This document shows positions 33,742 to 42,820 of a stretch of 64,000 nucleotides of DNA, piece after piece (positions within the stretch are counted from its first letter, which is position 1; every line of letters starts with the position of its first letter). The notes below the pieces were generated by a model. The model searched no databases and had not been told where the DNA came from. It saw only the letters and a list, made by a program, of their open reading frames with translations. Origin of the DNA: Pseudobowmanella zhangzhouensis (GTDB lineage: Bacteria > Pseudomonadota > Gammaproteobacteria > Enterobacterales > Alteromonadaceae); the NCBI RefSeq assembly GCF_042662685.1, contig NZ_JBHSYO010000007.1:310001-374000 (forward strand), read 5' to 3'. The translations under genes and the position numbers were made by a program.

Positions 33742-34236
33742 TTACAGAACGGCCAGTGCGGCGTCGTAATCAGGTTCGTTAGCGATTTCGCTGACCAGTT
33801 CGGTATGTAATACCTCACCTTTTTCGTTCAATACGACCACAGCGCGGGCAGTTAATCCGGCCAGCGGTCCATCTACCATTTTCACCCCATAGTCAGATGC
33901 GAACGAGCTGCGGAACGCAGATGCGGGCACGACATTTTGCAGGCCTTCGGCGCCACAAAAGCGCGCCAGTGCAAAAGGTAAATCCATCGAAACACACACC
34001 ACAGCCGTGTTATCCATTGTGGAGGCCTGTTGATTAAACTGGCGCACCGACTGGGCACAGGTAGGGGTATCGACACTGGGAAAAATATTCAGCACAACGC
34101 GTTTGCCGCTGAAGTCGGCGCTGGTTGCCGGGCTTAAATCAGTTTTGACTAAATCGAATGCAGGCGCTTTGCTGCCGACGGCAGGCAGATCGCCAGTGGT
34201 GTTAAATGGGTTACCTTTTAGTGTCACGCTAGCCAT
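33742..34236 (-). CDS. tpx: Thiol peroxidase Tpx
   Basis: 164 residues, atypical 2-Cys peroxiredoxin. The peroxidatic C60 lies in SVDTPTC and the resolving C94 in LARFCGAEGL, the usual Tpx spacing. It reduces hydroperoxides in the periplasm or cytosol with thioredoxin. AAAGGAGAC precedes the ATG. It ends at the shared terminator. Confidence 0.95.
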   Translation of the reverse strand: MASVTLKGNPFNTTGDLPAVGSKAPAFDLVKTDLSPATSADFSGKRVVLNIFPSVDTPTCAQSVRQFNQQASTMDNTAVVCVSMDLPFALARFCGAEGLQNVVPASAFRSSFASDYGVKMVDGPLAGLTARAVVVLNEKGEVLHTELVSEIANEPDYDAALAVL

Positions 34237-34301
34237 AGTTGTCTCCTTTAAAGTGGCAATGCCAATACTGAGTTGGGTAGTGCTGCGATCACTCAGTGGG
34301 G

Positions 34302-34889
34302 TTAGTCGGTTAATTCAATACCGATATTTGAAATACCTTCTTCACGCACCAACGTGCGCAATTGCTTACATAGCGCCGCGCTGACGCTTTCCGCTTCTAT
34401 GATATCCAGCAATTCATTTTGCAACGCGACTTCCCATTGCATCAGGGGATGAGCGGCAATCTGCTGATTTTCTAAATCATCACCGGCTTCCTGCAGGATA
34501 TAAGCCTCGACGCTGCCCTGGGATAACTTACTTACCACCACTGCACCTTGCAGATCTTCACCCAGAATCAACTGCAGCAATGCCTGCATGGACATCGCCG
34601 TATCAATCGCGGGGTAAACACCATACATGTCGAAGTCGGCCGCGTCCGGTGTGATTTCTTCAATGCGTTCCAGGCGGGTGGCGAAATTCATTTTCGCTTT
34701 TGGCACGCTCAACCATTCCCACACACAATTGAGGGTGGTACGAAATTCACTGGCATCGCCAAATTCGGTCGCTTCACTGAATAACTGATAGTTAGTCAGC
34801 ATGCGTTCCAGCAGTGCCGCGGAGAAGGCAATCGCCGATTTGTCTGTCAACGCGCGGGCGCGGGCGAAAGTACTGAGCTTTTTCTTCAT
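34302..34889 (-). CDS. YjaG-family protein (DUF416)
   Basis: 195 residues, all-helical and acidic, matching the DUF416 / YjaG family in length and in the central CVWEWLSVPKAKMNF segment. The function of the family is unknown. Its ATG overlaps the stop of the MarC-type gene by one base (TAATG), so the two are translated from one message. Confidence 0.82.
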   Translation of the reverse strand: MKKKLSTFARARALTDKSAIAFSAALLERMLTNYQLFSEATEFGDASEFRTTLNCVWEWLSVPKAKMNFATRLERIEEITPDAADFDMYGVYPAIDTAMSMQALLQLILGEDLQGAVVVSKLSQGSVEAYILQEAGDDLENQQIAAHPLMQWEVALQNELLDIIEAESVSAALCKQLRTLVREEGISNIGIELTD

Positions 34890-35479
34890 TATTTATGCCC
34901 CAGATAGGTGGCCACCCCATCGAGCAGCATTTGAATGGAAATCATGACCAGAATCATACCCATCAGGCGCTCCATGGCGGTCAGGCCTTTTTCGCCGAGC
35001 AGGCGGTGGAACAGATTACTGAACATTAAAATTGCGGCACTGACTAACCAGGCTGCAAACAGTGCAATGCTCCAGTCTGTCATGCGGCTGGGATCCTGAT
35101 TAGCCAGCAGTATCAACGCGGCCAGAATCGACGGGCCAGCAATCATCGGTACGGCTAATGGGACTAAAAACGGCTCTTCACCGACCGCGGTGCCAATCAC
35201 GCCGCCTGGCTGTGGGAAAATCATCCGCAGGGCAATCAAAAACAGAATAATCCCGCCCGCGATGCTGACACTTTCCTGACGTACATTCAGGAAATCCAGA
35301 ATCTGCTGACCACTAAAAAGGAATAAGCCCATGATTAATAAAGAGAAAACTAGTTCTCTGGCAAGAATAATACGGCGCCGCTTGGGCTCGATAGATTTCA
35401 GAACCGACATAAACACCGGCAAATTGCCAAGTGGATCCATGATCAAAAACAACATCACGGCGGCTGACCAAATATCCAT
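34889..35479 (-). CDS. MarC-family membrane protein, YhgN-like
   Basis: 196 residues with six membrane helices; starts DIWSAAVMLFLIMDPLGN with the conserved DPLGN motif and has VPLAVPMIAGPS repeated in the second half, both typical of MarC/YhgN. The family is called NAAT transporters, but the substrate is not established. First gene of a two-gene unit with yjaG. Confidence 0.88.
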   Translation of the reverse strand: MDIWSAAVMLFLIMDPLGNLPVFMSVLKSIEPKRRRIILARELVFSLLIMGLFLFSGQQILDFLNVRQESVSIAGGIILFLIALRMIFPQPGGVIGTAVGEEPFLVPLAVPMIAGPSILAALILLANQDPSRMTDWSIALFAAWLVSAAILMFSNLFHRLLGEKGLTAMERLMGMILVMISIQMLLDGVATYLGHK

Positions 35480-35672
35480 GGGACTCTCTTTAAGTAATTA
35501 ACTGGGCTATTCTAGCATTTAAAAAACAGGCAGTAATTCAAATGGTTAAATAATTACTGCGCAAAACCACCCTAGGTTAGCCGGTTTATGCGGTCGTTCT
35601 GCTGATGAACTAGCGAAACGACAGTTTTGCGATTACATTGTAAAAAAAATTTTAAAAACCAAGAGGATCAAC

Positions 35673-35855
35673 ATGTCATTAATGTCAGTTTCGGATGTCG
35701 CGGAATTTCTCGGCGTACAGGAAATTCGTGTAGAACGTTTAGAGCGGGAAAGCCTGCTAGTGGCTGCCGGCCAGGACGAAAATGGCAAACCTATGTTTAA
35801 ACGCGAAGACGTAGTGAAGTATAAAGAATTCGCGGAACGACTCGGCGGTTTGTAA
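35673..35855 (+). CDS. Small MerR/excisionase-type helix-turn-helix protein
   Basis: 60 residues. SVSDVAEFLGVQEIRVERLERE forms a winged helix-turn-helix resembling HTH_17/excisionase or the N-terminus of MerR proteins, and RE-DVVKYKEFAERLGG ends it. AAGAGGA lies upstream of the ATG. No effector domain, so it is probably a DNA-binding accessory protein. It is flanked by a strong terminator and has no integrase or phage genes beside it, which argues against a mobile-element excisionase. Confidence 0.72.
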   Translation: MSLMSVSDVAEFLGVQEIRVERLERESLLVAAGQDENGKPMFKREDVVKYKEFAERLGGL

Positions 35856-35871
35856 CAACAGGATTTACAGT

Positions 35872-35899
35872 AAAAAGGCGCCACAGAGGCGCCTTTTTT
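35872..35899. terminator. Strong bidirectional terminator
   Basis: AAAAAGGCGCC (35872-35882) pairs with GGCGCCTTTTT (35888-35898) around a 5-nt loop, with the A and T tracts extending on both sides. It serves the small HTH gene and the convergent aminopeptidase gene. Confidence 0.88.
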
Positions 35900-35901
35900 G
35901 T

Positions 35902-37185
35902 TTATTCCGCTTCATGTAGCAAGCGGGCAATGGTGCGAATACCCAGCCCGGTCGCACCGGCCGGATACAGGTTGGTCGCGGAGTTATTAAACGCCGCCGC
36001 CAGATCAAAGTGCAACCAGCCAGCGCCATCACGAGGTACAAAGCGTGACAGGAAACCGGCCGCATTGGAGGCACCGCCGGCGCCGCCACCTTTAACCGCA
36101 CGACTGTTTGCGGTGTCCGCATAGGGTGATGGACAGGCTTCCTGGTGCCATTTCTCCAGTGGCAGTGGCCAGACGGGTTCTAATTCTTCGTTTGCCACTG
36201 CCATGGCGTGAGTCTGATAGTCTTTATCCAGCGCAAACAGCGCGTGGAAATCACTGCCAACCGCGGTCATCGCTGCGCCGGTTAAGGTTGCAGCATCAAT
36301 AATGGTATGGGCACCAGTTTCGCCCGCTGCCAGCAGGCCATCGGCTAACACCAGACGCCCTTCCGCATCGGTGTTGACCACTTCAACTGTGGTGCCGTTT
36401 TTATAGGTGATGATGTCACCCAGTTTATAGGCATGACCGCTGATTAAGTTTTCTGCACAGCACAAGAACAGTTTGACCCGTTTGTTCAGCCCCTGTGAAA
36501 TGGCCAGGCCTAACGCGCCCGCTACAGTCGCCGCGCCGCCCATATCGCATTTCATGGTCAGCATGCCCTCGGAGGCTTTAATGCTGTAGCCACCGCTGTC
36601 GAAGGTGATGCCTTTACCAACCAGCGCCGCCGCCACTGGCGCTGTGCTCAATCCGCTGGGGTTATAATCCACTTCCAGGAATACCGGCGGGCGATCACTG
36701 CCACGGCCTACTTCCCAGATCCCCATCCAACCGGCTTTCACCAGATCTTCACCGACAATGCGCGTAGCGCTGATAGCATCACCACCCAGTTCTTTTAACC
36801 AACTGGTGACACGCGCCGCGAGCAATTCCGGCGACAGGTTTTGTGGGGTTTCGTTGATCAGGTTGCGGGTAAAGACCAGCGCCTCGTACATTTTTTGCAG
36901 GTGCGCGGCATGTTCGTCCTGACACCATTTAATTTTGGCTGGCTTACGCACGGAACCAAAGCTGGTCGCAAATGCCCATTGCTGATCCGCCTGCCATTTT
37001 CCACTTAACAGCAGATCACGGCCGGTAACGCTATCCAGCAGACGGGCTGCTTTGCGTATGGTGCGTAATGAGTCGTCTTTATGTAAGTGAATAAAAATGC
37101 GTTCTGCGTCAAATGACACCAGAGCGGAATCACCCCACTGAGCGGGGGCAGGATCACGGCTTAAATAAACCGCCAGTTGCGACAT
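35902..37185 (-). CDS. pepB: Aminopeptidase PepB (M17)
   Basis: 427 residues, the shorter PepB type of leucyl aminopeptidase. The M17 signature NTDAEGRL and the metal-site segments KGITFDSGGYSIK and MKCDMGGAATV are intact. Two metals bind in the C-terminal domain, which normally forms a hexamer. It removes N-terminal residues during cytoplasmic peptide turnover. Divergent from sfsA with a 68-bp spacer. Confidence 0.92.
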   Translation of the reverse strand: MSQLAVYLSRDPAPAQWGDSALVSFDAERIFIHLHKDDSLRTIRKAARLLDSVTGRDLLLSGKWQADQQWAFATSFGSVRKPAKIKWCQDEHAAHLQKMYEALVFTRNLINETPQNLSPELLAARVTSWLKELGGDAISATRIVGEDLVKAGWMGIWEVGRGSDRPPVFLEVDYNPSGLSTAPVAAALVGKGITFDSGGYSIKASEGMLTMKCDMGGAATVAGALGLAISQGLNKRVKLFLCCAENLISGHAYKLGDIITYKNGTTVEVVNTDAEGRLVLADGLLAAGETGAHTIIDAATLTGAAMTAVGSDFHALFALDKDYQTHAMAVANEELEPVWPLPLEKWHQEACPSPYADTANSRAVKGGGAGGASNAAGFLSRFVPRDGAGWLHFDLAAAFNNSATNLYPAGATGLGIRTIARLLHEAE

Positions 37186-37253
37186 AGTTTGTACCTCAGG
37201 TTATGATGGGCGCTGACAAATTTATCAGCTGAATTAGATTAACAGACAAGATT

Positions 37254-37967
37254 ATGCACTATCCCAGCGCACTGACCAGTGCCAAATTTATTAATCGTTA
37301 CAAACGCTTCTTTGTCGATGCGCGCCTTGAAAATGGCGACATCGTCACCGCCCATTGCCCCAATACAGGCTCGATGCGCCACTGTATCGGCGAAGGCTGG
37401 CCAGTATTGTTGTCCCACTCGGATAACCCCAAACGCAAACTCGCCTACACCCTGGAGTTTAGTCAAAACCCGCAAGGACATTGGATTGGCCTCAATACCG
37501 GTATGGCGAACAAGCTGGTGGAAGAAGCCCTGACACAGCGCAAGATTCCTTCCCTGGCCGGCTACAGCCAGGTACGGCGAGAGGTGAAATATGCGCAGAA
37601 CAGTCGTATTGATTTCTTGCTTAGCGCAGAGGGAATGGCAGATTGCTATGTGGAAGTTAAATCCGTGACCTTGCTGGAAAATGGCCAGGGCTACTTCCCC
37701 GATGCTGCGAGTACGCGTGGGCAGAAGCATTTGCAGGATTTGATGCAGATGGTGGATGAGGGCCATCGCGCGGTGTTGTTGTTTCTCGTGCAACATGAAG
37801 GGATATTCAATGTCAGCGCGGCGGCACATATCGACCCTGTCTATGCCGATTTGCTCGAGCAGGCGAAGGCCCATGGGGTGCAGGTGATTGCCCTCAAAGC
37901 ACGCCGGGAAGGAGAAAAATACCTTGCAGATCAAGTGCTCAATGATAGTTTGGGTGAAAAAGGTTGA
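37254..37967 (+). CDS. sfsA: Sugar fermentation stimulation protein SfsA
   Basis: 237 residues, full length for the family. The N-terminal OB-like part contains RYKRFFVDARLENGDIVTAHCPNTGSM and the C-terminal nuclease-like fold has RIDFLL and CYVEVKSVTL (E-x-K), as in PD-(D/E)XK folds. A role in maltose gene expression was proposed in E. coli; the biochemical function remains unclear. It precedes dksA as in many Gammaproteobacteria. Confidence 0.93.
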   Translation: MHYPSALTSAKFINRYKRFFVDARLENGDIVTAHCPNTGSMRHCIGEGWPVLLSHSDNPKRKLAYTLEFSQNPQGHWIGLNTGMANKLVEEALTQRKIPSLAGYSQVRREVKYAQNSRIDFLLSAEGMADCYVEVKSVTLLENGQGYFPDAASTRGQKHLQDLMQMVDEGHRAVLLFLVQHEGIFNVSAAAHIDPVYADLLEQAKAHGVQVIALKARREGEKYLADQVLNDSLGEKG

Positions 37968-38030
37968 TTTTTTTTAGGTTAGCGCCATATTGGCAAGCTA
38001 ACTTCGGGTCGGGTAGACCGCAAAGCGAGA

Positions 38031-38059
38031 TTGTCAAGGATTGGGGTTTTTGCTATACC
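38031..38059 (+). promoter_or_regulatory. Probable dksA promoter
   Basis: TTGTCA (38031-38036), a 17-bp spacer and TATACC (38054-38059) preceded by TG one base upstream (extended -10). It is placed about 45 bp before the dksA start. An upstream hairpin (GTTAGC 37978 / GCTAAC 37997) lies between sfsA and this promoter without a T-run. Confidence 0.55.
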
Positions 38060-38111
38060 TTCACGCTTTGTCAAACCGACCTGTTTGCATTTAGTTCAGG
38101 AGAGAAGGCTG

Positions 38112-38567
38112 ATGCCAACTGCAAATAATTCTAAAAATACAGCAACAGGCCTGCTAGCGCTGGCAGGTGTAATGCCCTATCAGGAAAAGCCGGGCGAAGA
38201 GTACATGAATGATGCCCAGATGGATCATTTCCGTAAACTGTTGCAGGCATGGCGAAATCAGTTGCGTGAGGAAGTCGATCGCACCGTGCATCATATGCAG
38301 GATGAAGCGGCGAATTTCCCGGATCCGGTAGACCGCGCTGCTCAGGAAGAGGAATTCAGCCTGGAACTGCGCGCCCGTGACCGCGAGCGTAAACTGATCA
38401 AGAAAATTGAAAAGACCCTGCGTCGTCTGGAAGATGATGACTTTGGTTTTTGTGATCAATGCGGTATCGAAATCGGTATCCGCCGCCTGGAAGCGCGTCC
38501 AACCGCTGACCTGTGCATTGACTGCAAAACCATGGCAGAAATCAAAGAAAAGCAAATGATGGGTTAA
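38112..38567 (+). CDS. dksA: RNA polymerase-binding transcription factor DksA
   Basis: 151 residues from the ATG at 38112, with AGGAGAGAAGG upstream. The coiled coil has the tip motif DPVDRA (D-x-x-D-x-A) needed for action in the secondary channel. The zinc finger is the canonical four-Cys type: CDQC and CIDC. With ppGpp it adjusts rRNA and amino-acid promoters. It lies between sfsA and gluQ, the conserved order, and is closed by a terminator. Confidence 0.96.
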   Translation: MPTANNSKNTATGLLALAGVMPYQEKPGEEYMNDAQMDHFRKLLQAWRNQLREEVDRTVHHMQDEAANFPDPVDRAAQEEEFSLELRARDRERKLIKKIEKTLRRLEDDDFGFCDQCGIEIGIRRLEARPTADLCIDCKTMAEIKEKQMMG

Positions 38568-38585
38568 CCCCTTCTGTGCTTCCTG

Positions 38586-38618
38586 CAAAAGCTGCCCATT
38601 GGCAGCTTTTGTTGTTTT
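38586..38618 (+). terminator. dksA terminator
   Basis: CAAAAGCTGCC (38586-38596) / GGCAGCTTTTG (38601-38611), 4-nt loop, followed by TTGTTTTT. It lies 15-35 bp before the gluQ start codon, so gluQ depends on read-through or its own promoter. Confidence 0.85.
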
Positions 38619-38631
38619 TACGGCAATGATG

Positions 38632-39534
38632 ATGACAGACACAATCTATCGTGGGCGCTTTGCCCCATCCCCATCAGGTCCATTGCATTTTGGCTCGCTG
38701 GTGGCCGCATTGGGATCCTATTTGCAGGCCAAATCCCACAACGGCCTGTGGCTGGTACGCATCGAAGATATCGATCCGCCCCGTGAAGCGCCGGGTGCGG
38801 CAGACCTTATTTTGCGTCAGTTAGCAGGTCACGGGTTGGAATGGGATGAGTCTGTCATCTGGCAAAGCCAGCGAAGTGAGGCTTACGACGCCGCTCTGGC
38901 TGCTTTGCAGCAACAAGGACGAGCCTATTTTTGTCAGTGTACCCGTGCGCAAATTAAAGCCGCCGGTGGGCACTATCTGGGCGCCTGCCGCCGTGCCGGG
39001 TTAGGTGCCGATGGTAACTCGCTGCGGTTTCTGAATACCGAGCCGGTGATGACATTTCAGGATGCCCATCTGGGTGAGATACATGCCGATAGGGGTTTTG
39101 CTTGTGAGGATTTTGTCCTACGCAGAAAAGATGGACTGTATGCCTACCATCTGGCCTCGGTGGTGGATGATGCCGCATCGGCTATCACTGAAGTGGTGCG
39201 CGGGGCAGATTTGCTGCAACCTACTGCCTGCCAGTTAGCGCTTTATCATGCACTCAATCTCACCCCGCCAGCTTATTTGCACCTACCGGTGATTAGCACT
39301 GAGCCAGGGCAAAAATTAAGTAAGCAAAATCACGCGCCGGCTATCGATAGTGCTTGCGCGGCAGATAATATCGCCAAAGTACTGGGTTGGCTGAATCATC
39401 CTTTGCCGAGCGAATTAATCGGGGCGCCAGTCAGTGAAATGTTATCCTGGGCGGTGGCCAACTGGCAGGTGAGTCGTCTGCCTAACAGCCAGGAAGTGTT
39501 ACCAGATGAGCTAGGCCCCCAATGCGCTGGTTAA
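38632..39534 (+). CDS. gluQ: Glutamyl-Q tRNA(Asp) synthetase
   Basis: 300 residues from the third of three consecutive ATGs (38626, 38629, 38632); none has a clear Shine-Dalgarno, so the start may be a few residues off. It is a truncated GluRS catalytic core: PSPSGPLHFGSL (HIGH-type), a zinc site with YFCQC and later YLGACRR, and KLSKQ (KMSKS-type). It lacks the anticodon-binding domain. It attaches glutamate to queuosine of tRNA(Asp). Overlaps the next gene by 13 bp. Confidence 0.92.
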   Translation: MTDTIYRGRFAPSPSGPLHFGSLVAALGSYLQAKSHNGLWLVRIEDIDPPREAPGAADLILRQLAGHGLEWDESVIWQSQRSEAYDAALAALQQQGRAYFCQCTRAQIKAAGGHYLGACRRAGLGADGNSLRFLNTEPVMTFQDAHLGEIHADRGFACEDFVLRRKDGLYAYHLASVVDDAASAITEVVRGADLLQPTACQLALYHALNLTPPAYLHLPVISTEPGQKLSKQNHAPAIDSACAADNIAKVLGWLNHPLPSELIGAPVSEMLSWAVANWQVSRLPNSQEVLPDELGPQCAG

Positions 39535-40058
39535 TTGTCAGCGATATCTTTGGTCACACGCCCGAGCTTGAGTCGTGGTGCGCACGCCTGCCGGGTGAGG
39601 CACAGATTGTGCAGCCCTATTCCACGCAGCCACCGAGATTTGCTGACGATCACGCGGCCTATGCACATTTTACTGTGCACAGCGACATTGAACGCTTTGC
39701 CGCCAGGGTACTAGACGGGGTCAAGCGCTTTCAGCCACAACGGGTAGTGGGGTTTAGCGCCGGTGGTGCCGCAGCTTGGTTGGCGGCTTGCAGTGACAGT
39801 TTCAGCGCCAGACAGTTGCTGTGCTTTTATCCCGGTCAGGTTCGCCATTATCTGAATAAACAGCCGCAGGTACCCTGCGAGTTGATTTTCGCCGCCCACG
39901 AAGCGCATTTTGATGTGCAGGCTGTCATGGCCAAGCTCAGTCATTTGGCCGGTGTAAAGGTGCGGGATTGCGCGTATGCACACGGCTTTATGAATCCGTT
40001 ATCCGCAGGTTTCGATGCCTGCGCCGAAACCTATTTCACCGATTATCTTTGCAATTAA
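39522..40058 (+). CDS. Small alpha/beta-hydrolase-like protein (dienelactone-hydrolase type)
   Basis: 178 residues. VVGFSAGGAAAW is a nucleophile elbow with candidate Ser; a candidate His lies in AHGFMNP near the end. It is short for the family and has no signal peptide. The start overlaps gluQ by 13 bp, so coupling is likely. Homologues are found in this place in other Alteromonadales as far as I recall, but the substrate is unknown. Confidence 0.65.
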   Translation: MRWLIVSDIFGHTPELESWCARLPGEAQIVQPYSTQPPRFADDHAAYAHFTVHSDIERFAARVLDGVKRFQPQRVVGFSAGGAAAWLAACSDSFSARQLLCFYPGQVRHYLNKQPQVPCELIFAAHEAHFDVQAVMAKLSHLAGVKVRDCAYAHGFMNPLSAGFDACAETYFTDYLCN

Positions 40059-40146
40059 CCCGGCGATTGGCAGGGTGATTCTCATTTGTCCCTGTCTGGG
40101 CTAGAATGTGCGCCCATTTTTGCGTGTTTTTGCAGGAGACAAGGTC

Positions 40147-41505
40147 ATTATTAAGCGCGTCCTATCCAGAGTGAAGAATGCTATGCGTGGTAAAAGCGCA
40201 TCGCCGGTGATTTCACGGCGCATCTTCACCCGTGAACAGCATGGAATCAGCCGTAATGATATCGATGACAGCGCGCTGAAAGTCCTTTATCGCCTGCACA
40301 ATGCCGGTTATGAAGCCTATCTGGTCGGCGGCTGCGTCCGTGACCTGATGCTAGGCCTGCACCCGAAAGACTTTGATGTGGTGACCAATGCCACGCCGGA
40401 GCAAGTGCGTAAGTTATTCCGTAACAGCCGTTTAATTGGCCGCCGTTTCCAGTTGGTGCACGTGATTTTTGGCCGCGACATTATCGAAGTGGCGACATTC
40501 CGTGGCCATCATCAGGATGATGAGAATCACGGCAAACAGAACGACCACGGTCAAATTCTGCGTGACAACGTATTTGGCAGCATCGAAGAAGATGCCGAAC
40601 GCCGTGATTTCAGCGTGAACGCCATGTATTACAACATCGCCGATTTTACCGTGCATGATTTCGCCGGTGGTGTAGAGGCGTTGCAAGCCCGTAAGCTGGA
40701 TTTAATCGGTGATCCGGAAACCCGCTACCGCGAAGACCCGGTGCGTATGCTGCGCGCCGCACGCTTTGCAGCCAAGCTGGATATGCAAATTGCTGAGCGC
40801 AGTGCCAAGCCGATTCGCACGTTGGCGTCGTTACTGAGCAACATTCCGCCGGCGCGTTTATTTGAAGAAGTGATCAAACTGTTTTTATCCGGTCATGGTG
40901 AACGCACGCTGGAATTGATGGCGGATTACAACCTGCTGCAGCCCCTTTTCCCGGCGCTGACGCCACTGGTTAAACAGCGCGACAGTAAGGAATGGGCATT
41001 CCTGCGTCAGGTGATGCGTAACAGCGATCAACGTATCGCGGACGGATTATCTGTCACGCCTGCTTTTATCTACGCGGCGTTAATGTGGTACCCGGTTGAG
41101 ATACGCTACGGACAGCTGCGCGCGGAGTCCGGCCTGAGCGAGAACGATGCATTTAATCTGGCCATGACCGAGGTGATTGAACAGCAGATCCGCCGGATTA
41201 TGATCCCGCGTCGCTTCACCACCCCGATCCGTGAAATTTGGCAAATGCAGCAGCGTCTGACCCGCCGTCAGGGGCGCAGGGCCTGGCAAACCTTTGAACA
41301 TCCGCGCTTCCGGGCCGGATTTGATTTCTTGTTGGTACGCGGTCAGGCCGAGGGTGGCCAGGCAGAAGAGCTTACCCAGTGGTGGCAGGCGTTTCAGGAG
41401 GCTGATAACGATGCCCGCCGTGCGATGCTGGAGCGTCAACCTACTCAGGCGAAAAAGCGTCCGCGCCGTCGCCGTGCACCGCGTCCGAAAAAGCAGGAAT
41501 CCTGA
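40147..41505 (+). CDS. pcnB: Poly(A) polymerase I, probable AUU start
   Basis: 452 residues if translation starts at ATT (40147), eight bases after a strong AGGAG (40134-40138). In-frame ATGs at 40108 (before that site) and 40183 (no site of its own) fit worse. E. coli pcnB is one of the few chromosomal genes known to start with AUU, which limits its expression. Motifs: nucleotidyltransferase GGCVRDLMLGLHPKDFDV (both metal Asp present), the RRDFSVNAMYYN segment and RNA-binding domains, and a very basic C-terminal tail (about 435-450). It adds 3' poly(A) tails that speed RNA decay. The stop overlaps folK (TGATG). Confidence 0.9.
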   Translation: MIKRVLSRVKNAMRGKSASPVISRRIFTREQHGISRNDIDDSALKVLYRLHNAGYEAYLVGGCVRDLMLGLHPKDFDVVTNATPEQVRKLFRNSRLIGRRFQLVHVIFGRDIIEVATFRGHHQDDENHGKQNDHGQILRDNVFGSIEEDAERRDFSVNAMYYNIADFTVHDFAGGVEALQARKLDLIGDPETRYREDPVRMLRAARFAAKLDMQIAERSAKPIRTLASLLSNIPPARLFEEVIKLFLSGHGERTLELMADYNLLQPLFPALTPLVKQRDSKEWAFLRQVMRNSDQRIADGLSVTPAFIYAALMWYPVEIRYGQLRAESGLSENDAFNLAMTEVIEQQIRRIMIPRRFTTPIREIWQMQQRLTRRQGRRAWQTFEHPRFRAGFDFLLVRGQAEGGQAEELTQWWQAFQEADNDARRAMLERQPTQAKKRPRRRRAPRPKKQES

Positions 41506-41993
41506 TGGCCCGTGCGTTTATCGGGTTGGGCAGTAATCTGGCCCAGCCTGCGGCGCAAATTCAGGCCGCACTGCATGCCATGACCCAGTTAGCTGATACC
41601 CAGCTAATCGCACAGTCTTCCCTGTACGGCAGCAAACCTATGGGGCCGCAAGACCAACCGGATTACGTGAATGCCGTGGTCGCGCTGCAGACCAGCCTGA
41701 CGCCCCATCAATTACTTGATGCTTTGCAGCGAATTGAGCTGGAGCATGGTCGTGTGCGTAAGGCAGAACGTTGGGGGCCACGTACGCTGGATCTGGATAT
41801 TCTGCTGTTCGACGATTTGCAATTTAGCGATGAAAGACTGACCATTCCCCATTACGGAATGCGTCAGCGTGAGTTCGTGATTTATCCATTGCTGGAAATT
41901 GCCCCGCAGCTGGTGTTGCCGGATGGCACGCCGCTGAGTGATTTACAACATACCTGCGATGTAAACGGGCTGATTCGTCTCAGCGCGCAATAA
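41505..41993 (+). CDS. folK: HPPK, 6-hydroxymethyl-7,8-dihydropterin pyrophosphokinase
   Basis: 162 residues. The start shares a base with the pcnB stop. The HPPK signature RWGPRTLDLDILLFDD holds the two Mg-binding Asp residues, and the N-terminus begins with IGLGSNL. It makes the pyrophosphorylated pterin for folate synthesis. The order pcnB-folK-panB-panC is conserved in Gammaproteobacteria. Confidence 0.95.
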   Translation: MARAFIGLGSNLAQPAAQIQAALHAMTQLADTQLIAQSSLYGSKPMGPQDQPDYVNAVVALQTSLTPHQLLDALQRIELEHGRVRKAERWGPRTLDLDILLFDDLQFSDERLTIPHYGMRQREFVIYPLLEIAPQLVLPDGTPLSDLQHTCDVNGLIRLSAQ

Positions 41994-42010
41994 ACGAAAA
42001 GGTCAGTGAT

Positions 42011-42811
42011 ATGACACAAAAGAAAATCAGTACTGCGACACTGCTTACTATGAAACAGCAGGGTGAGAAAATCTGCGCATTGACCGCCTATGATGCCAGC
42101 TTTGCCAAGTTGTTCGACGAACAGGGCATCGATGTCATCCTGATTGGTGACTCGCTCGGTATGGTTTTGCAAGGCCACAATGACACCCTGCCAGTGAGTG
42201 TCGATGATGTGGCGTACCACACCCGTGCAGTGCGCGCGGGTACACAGCGGGCGTTTGTTATCGCAGATATGCCATTTATGAGCTACGCCACCCCGGAACA
42301 GGCCTGTATGAACGCGGCGAAACTGATGGTGGCGGGTGCCAGCATGGTTAAGCTTGAAGGTGGCGAATGGCTACTGCATACGGTACGTATGTTAGTCGAA
42401 CGCAGTGTGCCGGTATGTGGCCATTTAGGGCTCACCCCGCAGTCGGTTCATGTATTTGGTGGCTTTAAGGTGCAGGGCCGCTCTGATCTGCAGGCTGAAC
42501 AAATCCTCGAGCAAGCCAAAGCATTGGAAAAAGCCGGAATTCAGTTACTGGTACTGGAATGCATCCCATCGCCGTTGGCGAAGAAAATCCGTGACGCCCT
42601 GACCATCCCGGTGATTGGTATCGGTGCCGGTGTTGATTGTGATGGTCAGATTCTGGTGATGCATGACATGTTGGGAGTGAGCGCCAATTACATGCCAAAG
42701 TTCTCTAAAAATTATCTGGCGGAAACCGGTGATCTGCGCGCAGCAGTCAGTCAGTACATCAACGACGTGCGCGCCGGTGATTTCCCCGGTGCCGAACATA
42801 GCTTTCAGTAA
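42011..42811 (+). CDS. panB: Ketopantoate hydroxymethyltransferase
   Basis: 266 residues. Motifs ALTAYDASFAKLFDE, VILIGDSLGMV (Mg site Asp) and VKLEGG are intact, full length for PanB. It transfers a hydroxymethyl group from methylene-THF to alpha-ketoisovalerate, the first committed step to pantothenate. AAGG precedes the ATG, and it is nine bp before panC. Confidence 0.96.
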   Translation: MTQKKISTATLLTMKQQGEKICALTAYDASFAKLFDEQGIDVILIGDSLGMVLQGHNDTLPVSVDDVAYHTRAVRAGTQRAFVIADMPFMSYATPEQACMNAAKLMVAGASMVKLEGGEWLLHTVRMLVERSVPVCGHLGLTPQSVHVFGGFKVQGRSDLQAEQILEQAKALEKAGIQLLVLECIPSPLAKKIRDALTIPVIGIGAGVDCDGQILVMHDMLGVSANYMPKFSKNYLAETGDLRAAVSQYINDVRAGDFPGAEHSFQ

Positions 42812-42820
42812 GGGTAAGTT

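Noticed and set aside
34261..34297. Inverted repeat ACTGAGT / ACTCAGT between tpx and yjaG
   Set aside because: The loop is 18 nt and no T-run follows, so I do not call it a terminator.
37239..37934. Minus-strand ORF of 231 residues antisense to sfsA
   Set aside because: Nearly the same length as sfsA but composition is that of an antisense frame; sfsA is conserved in place and sequence.
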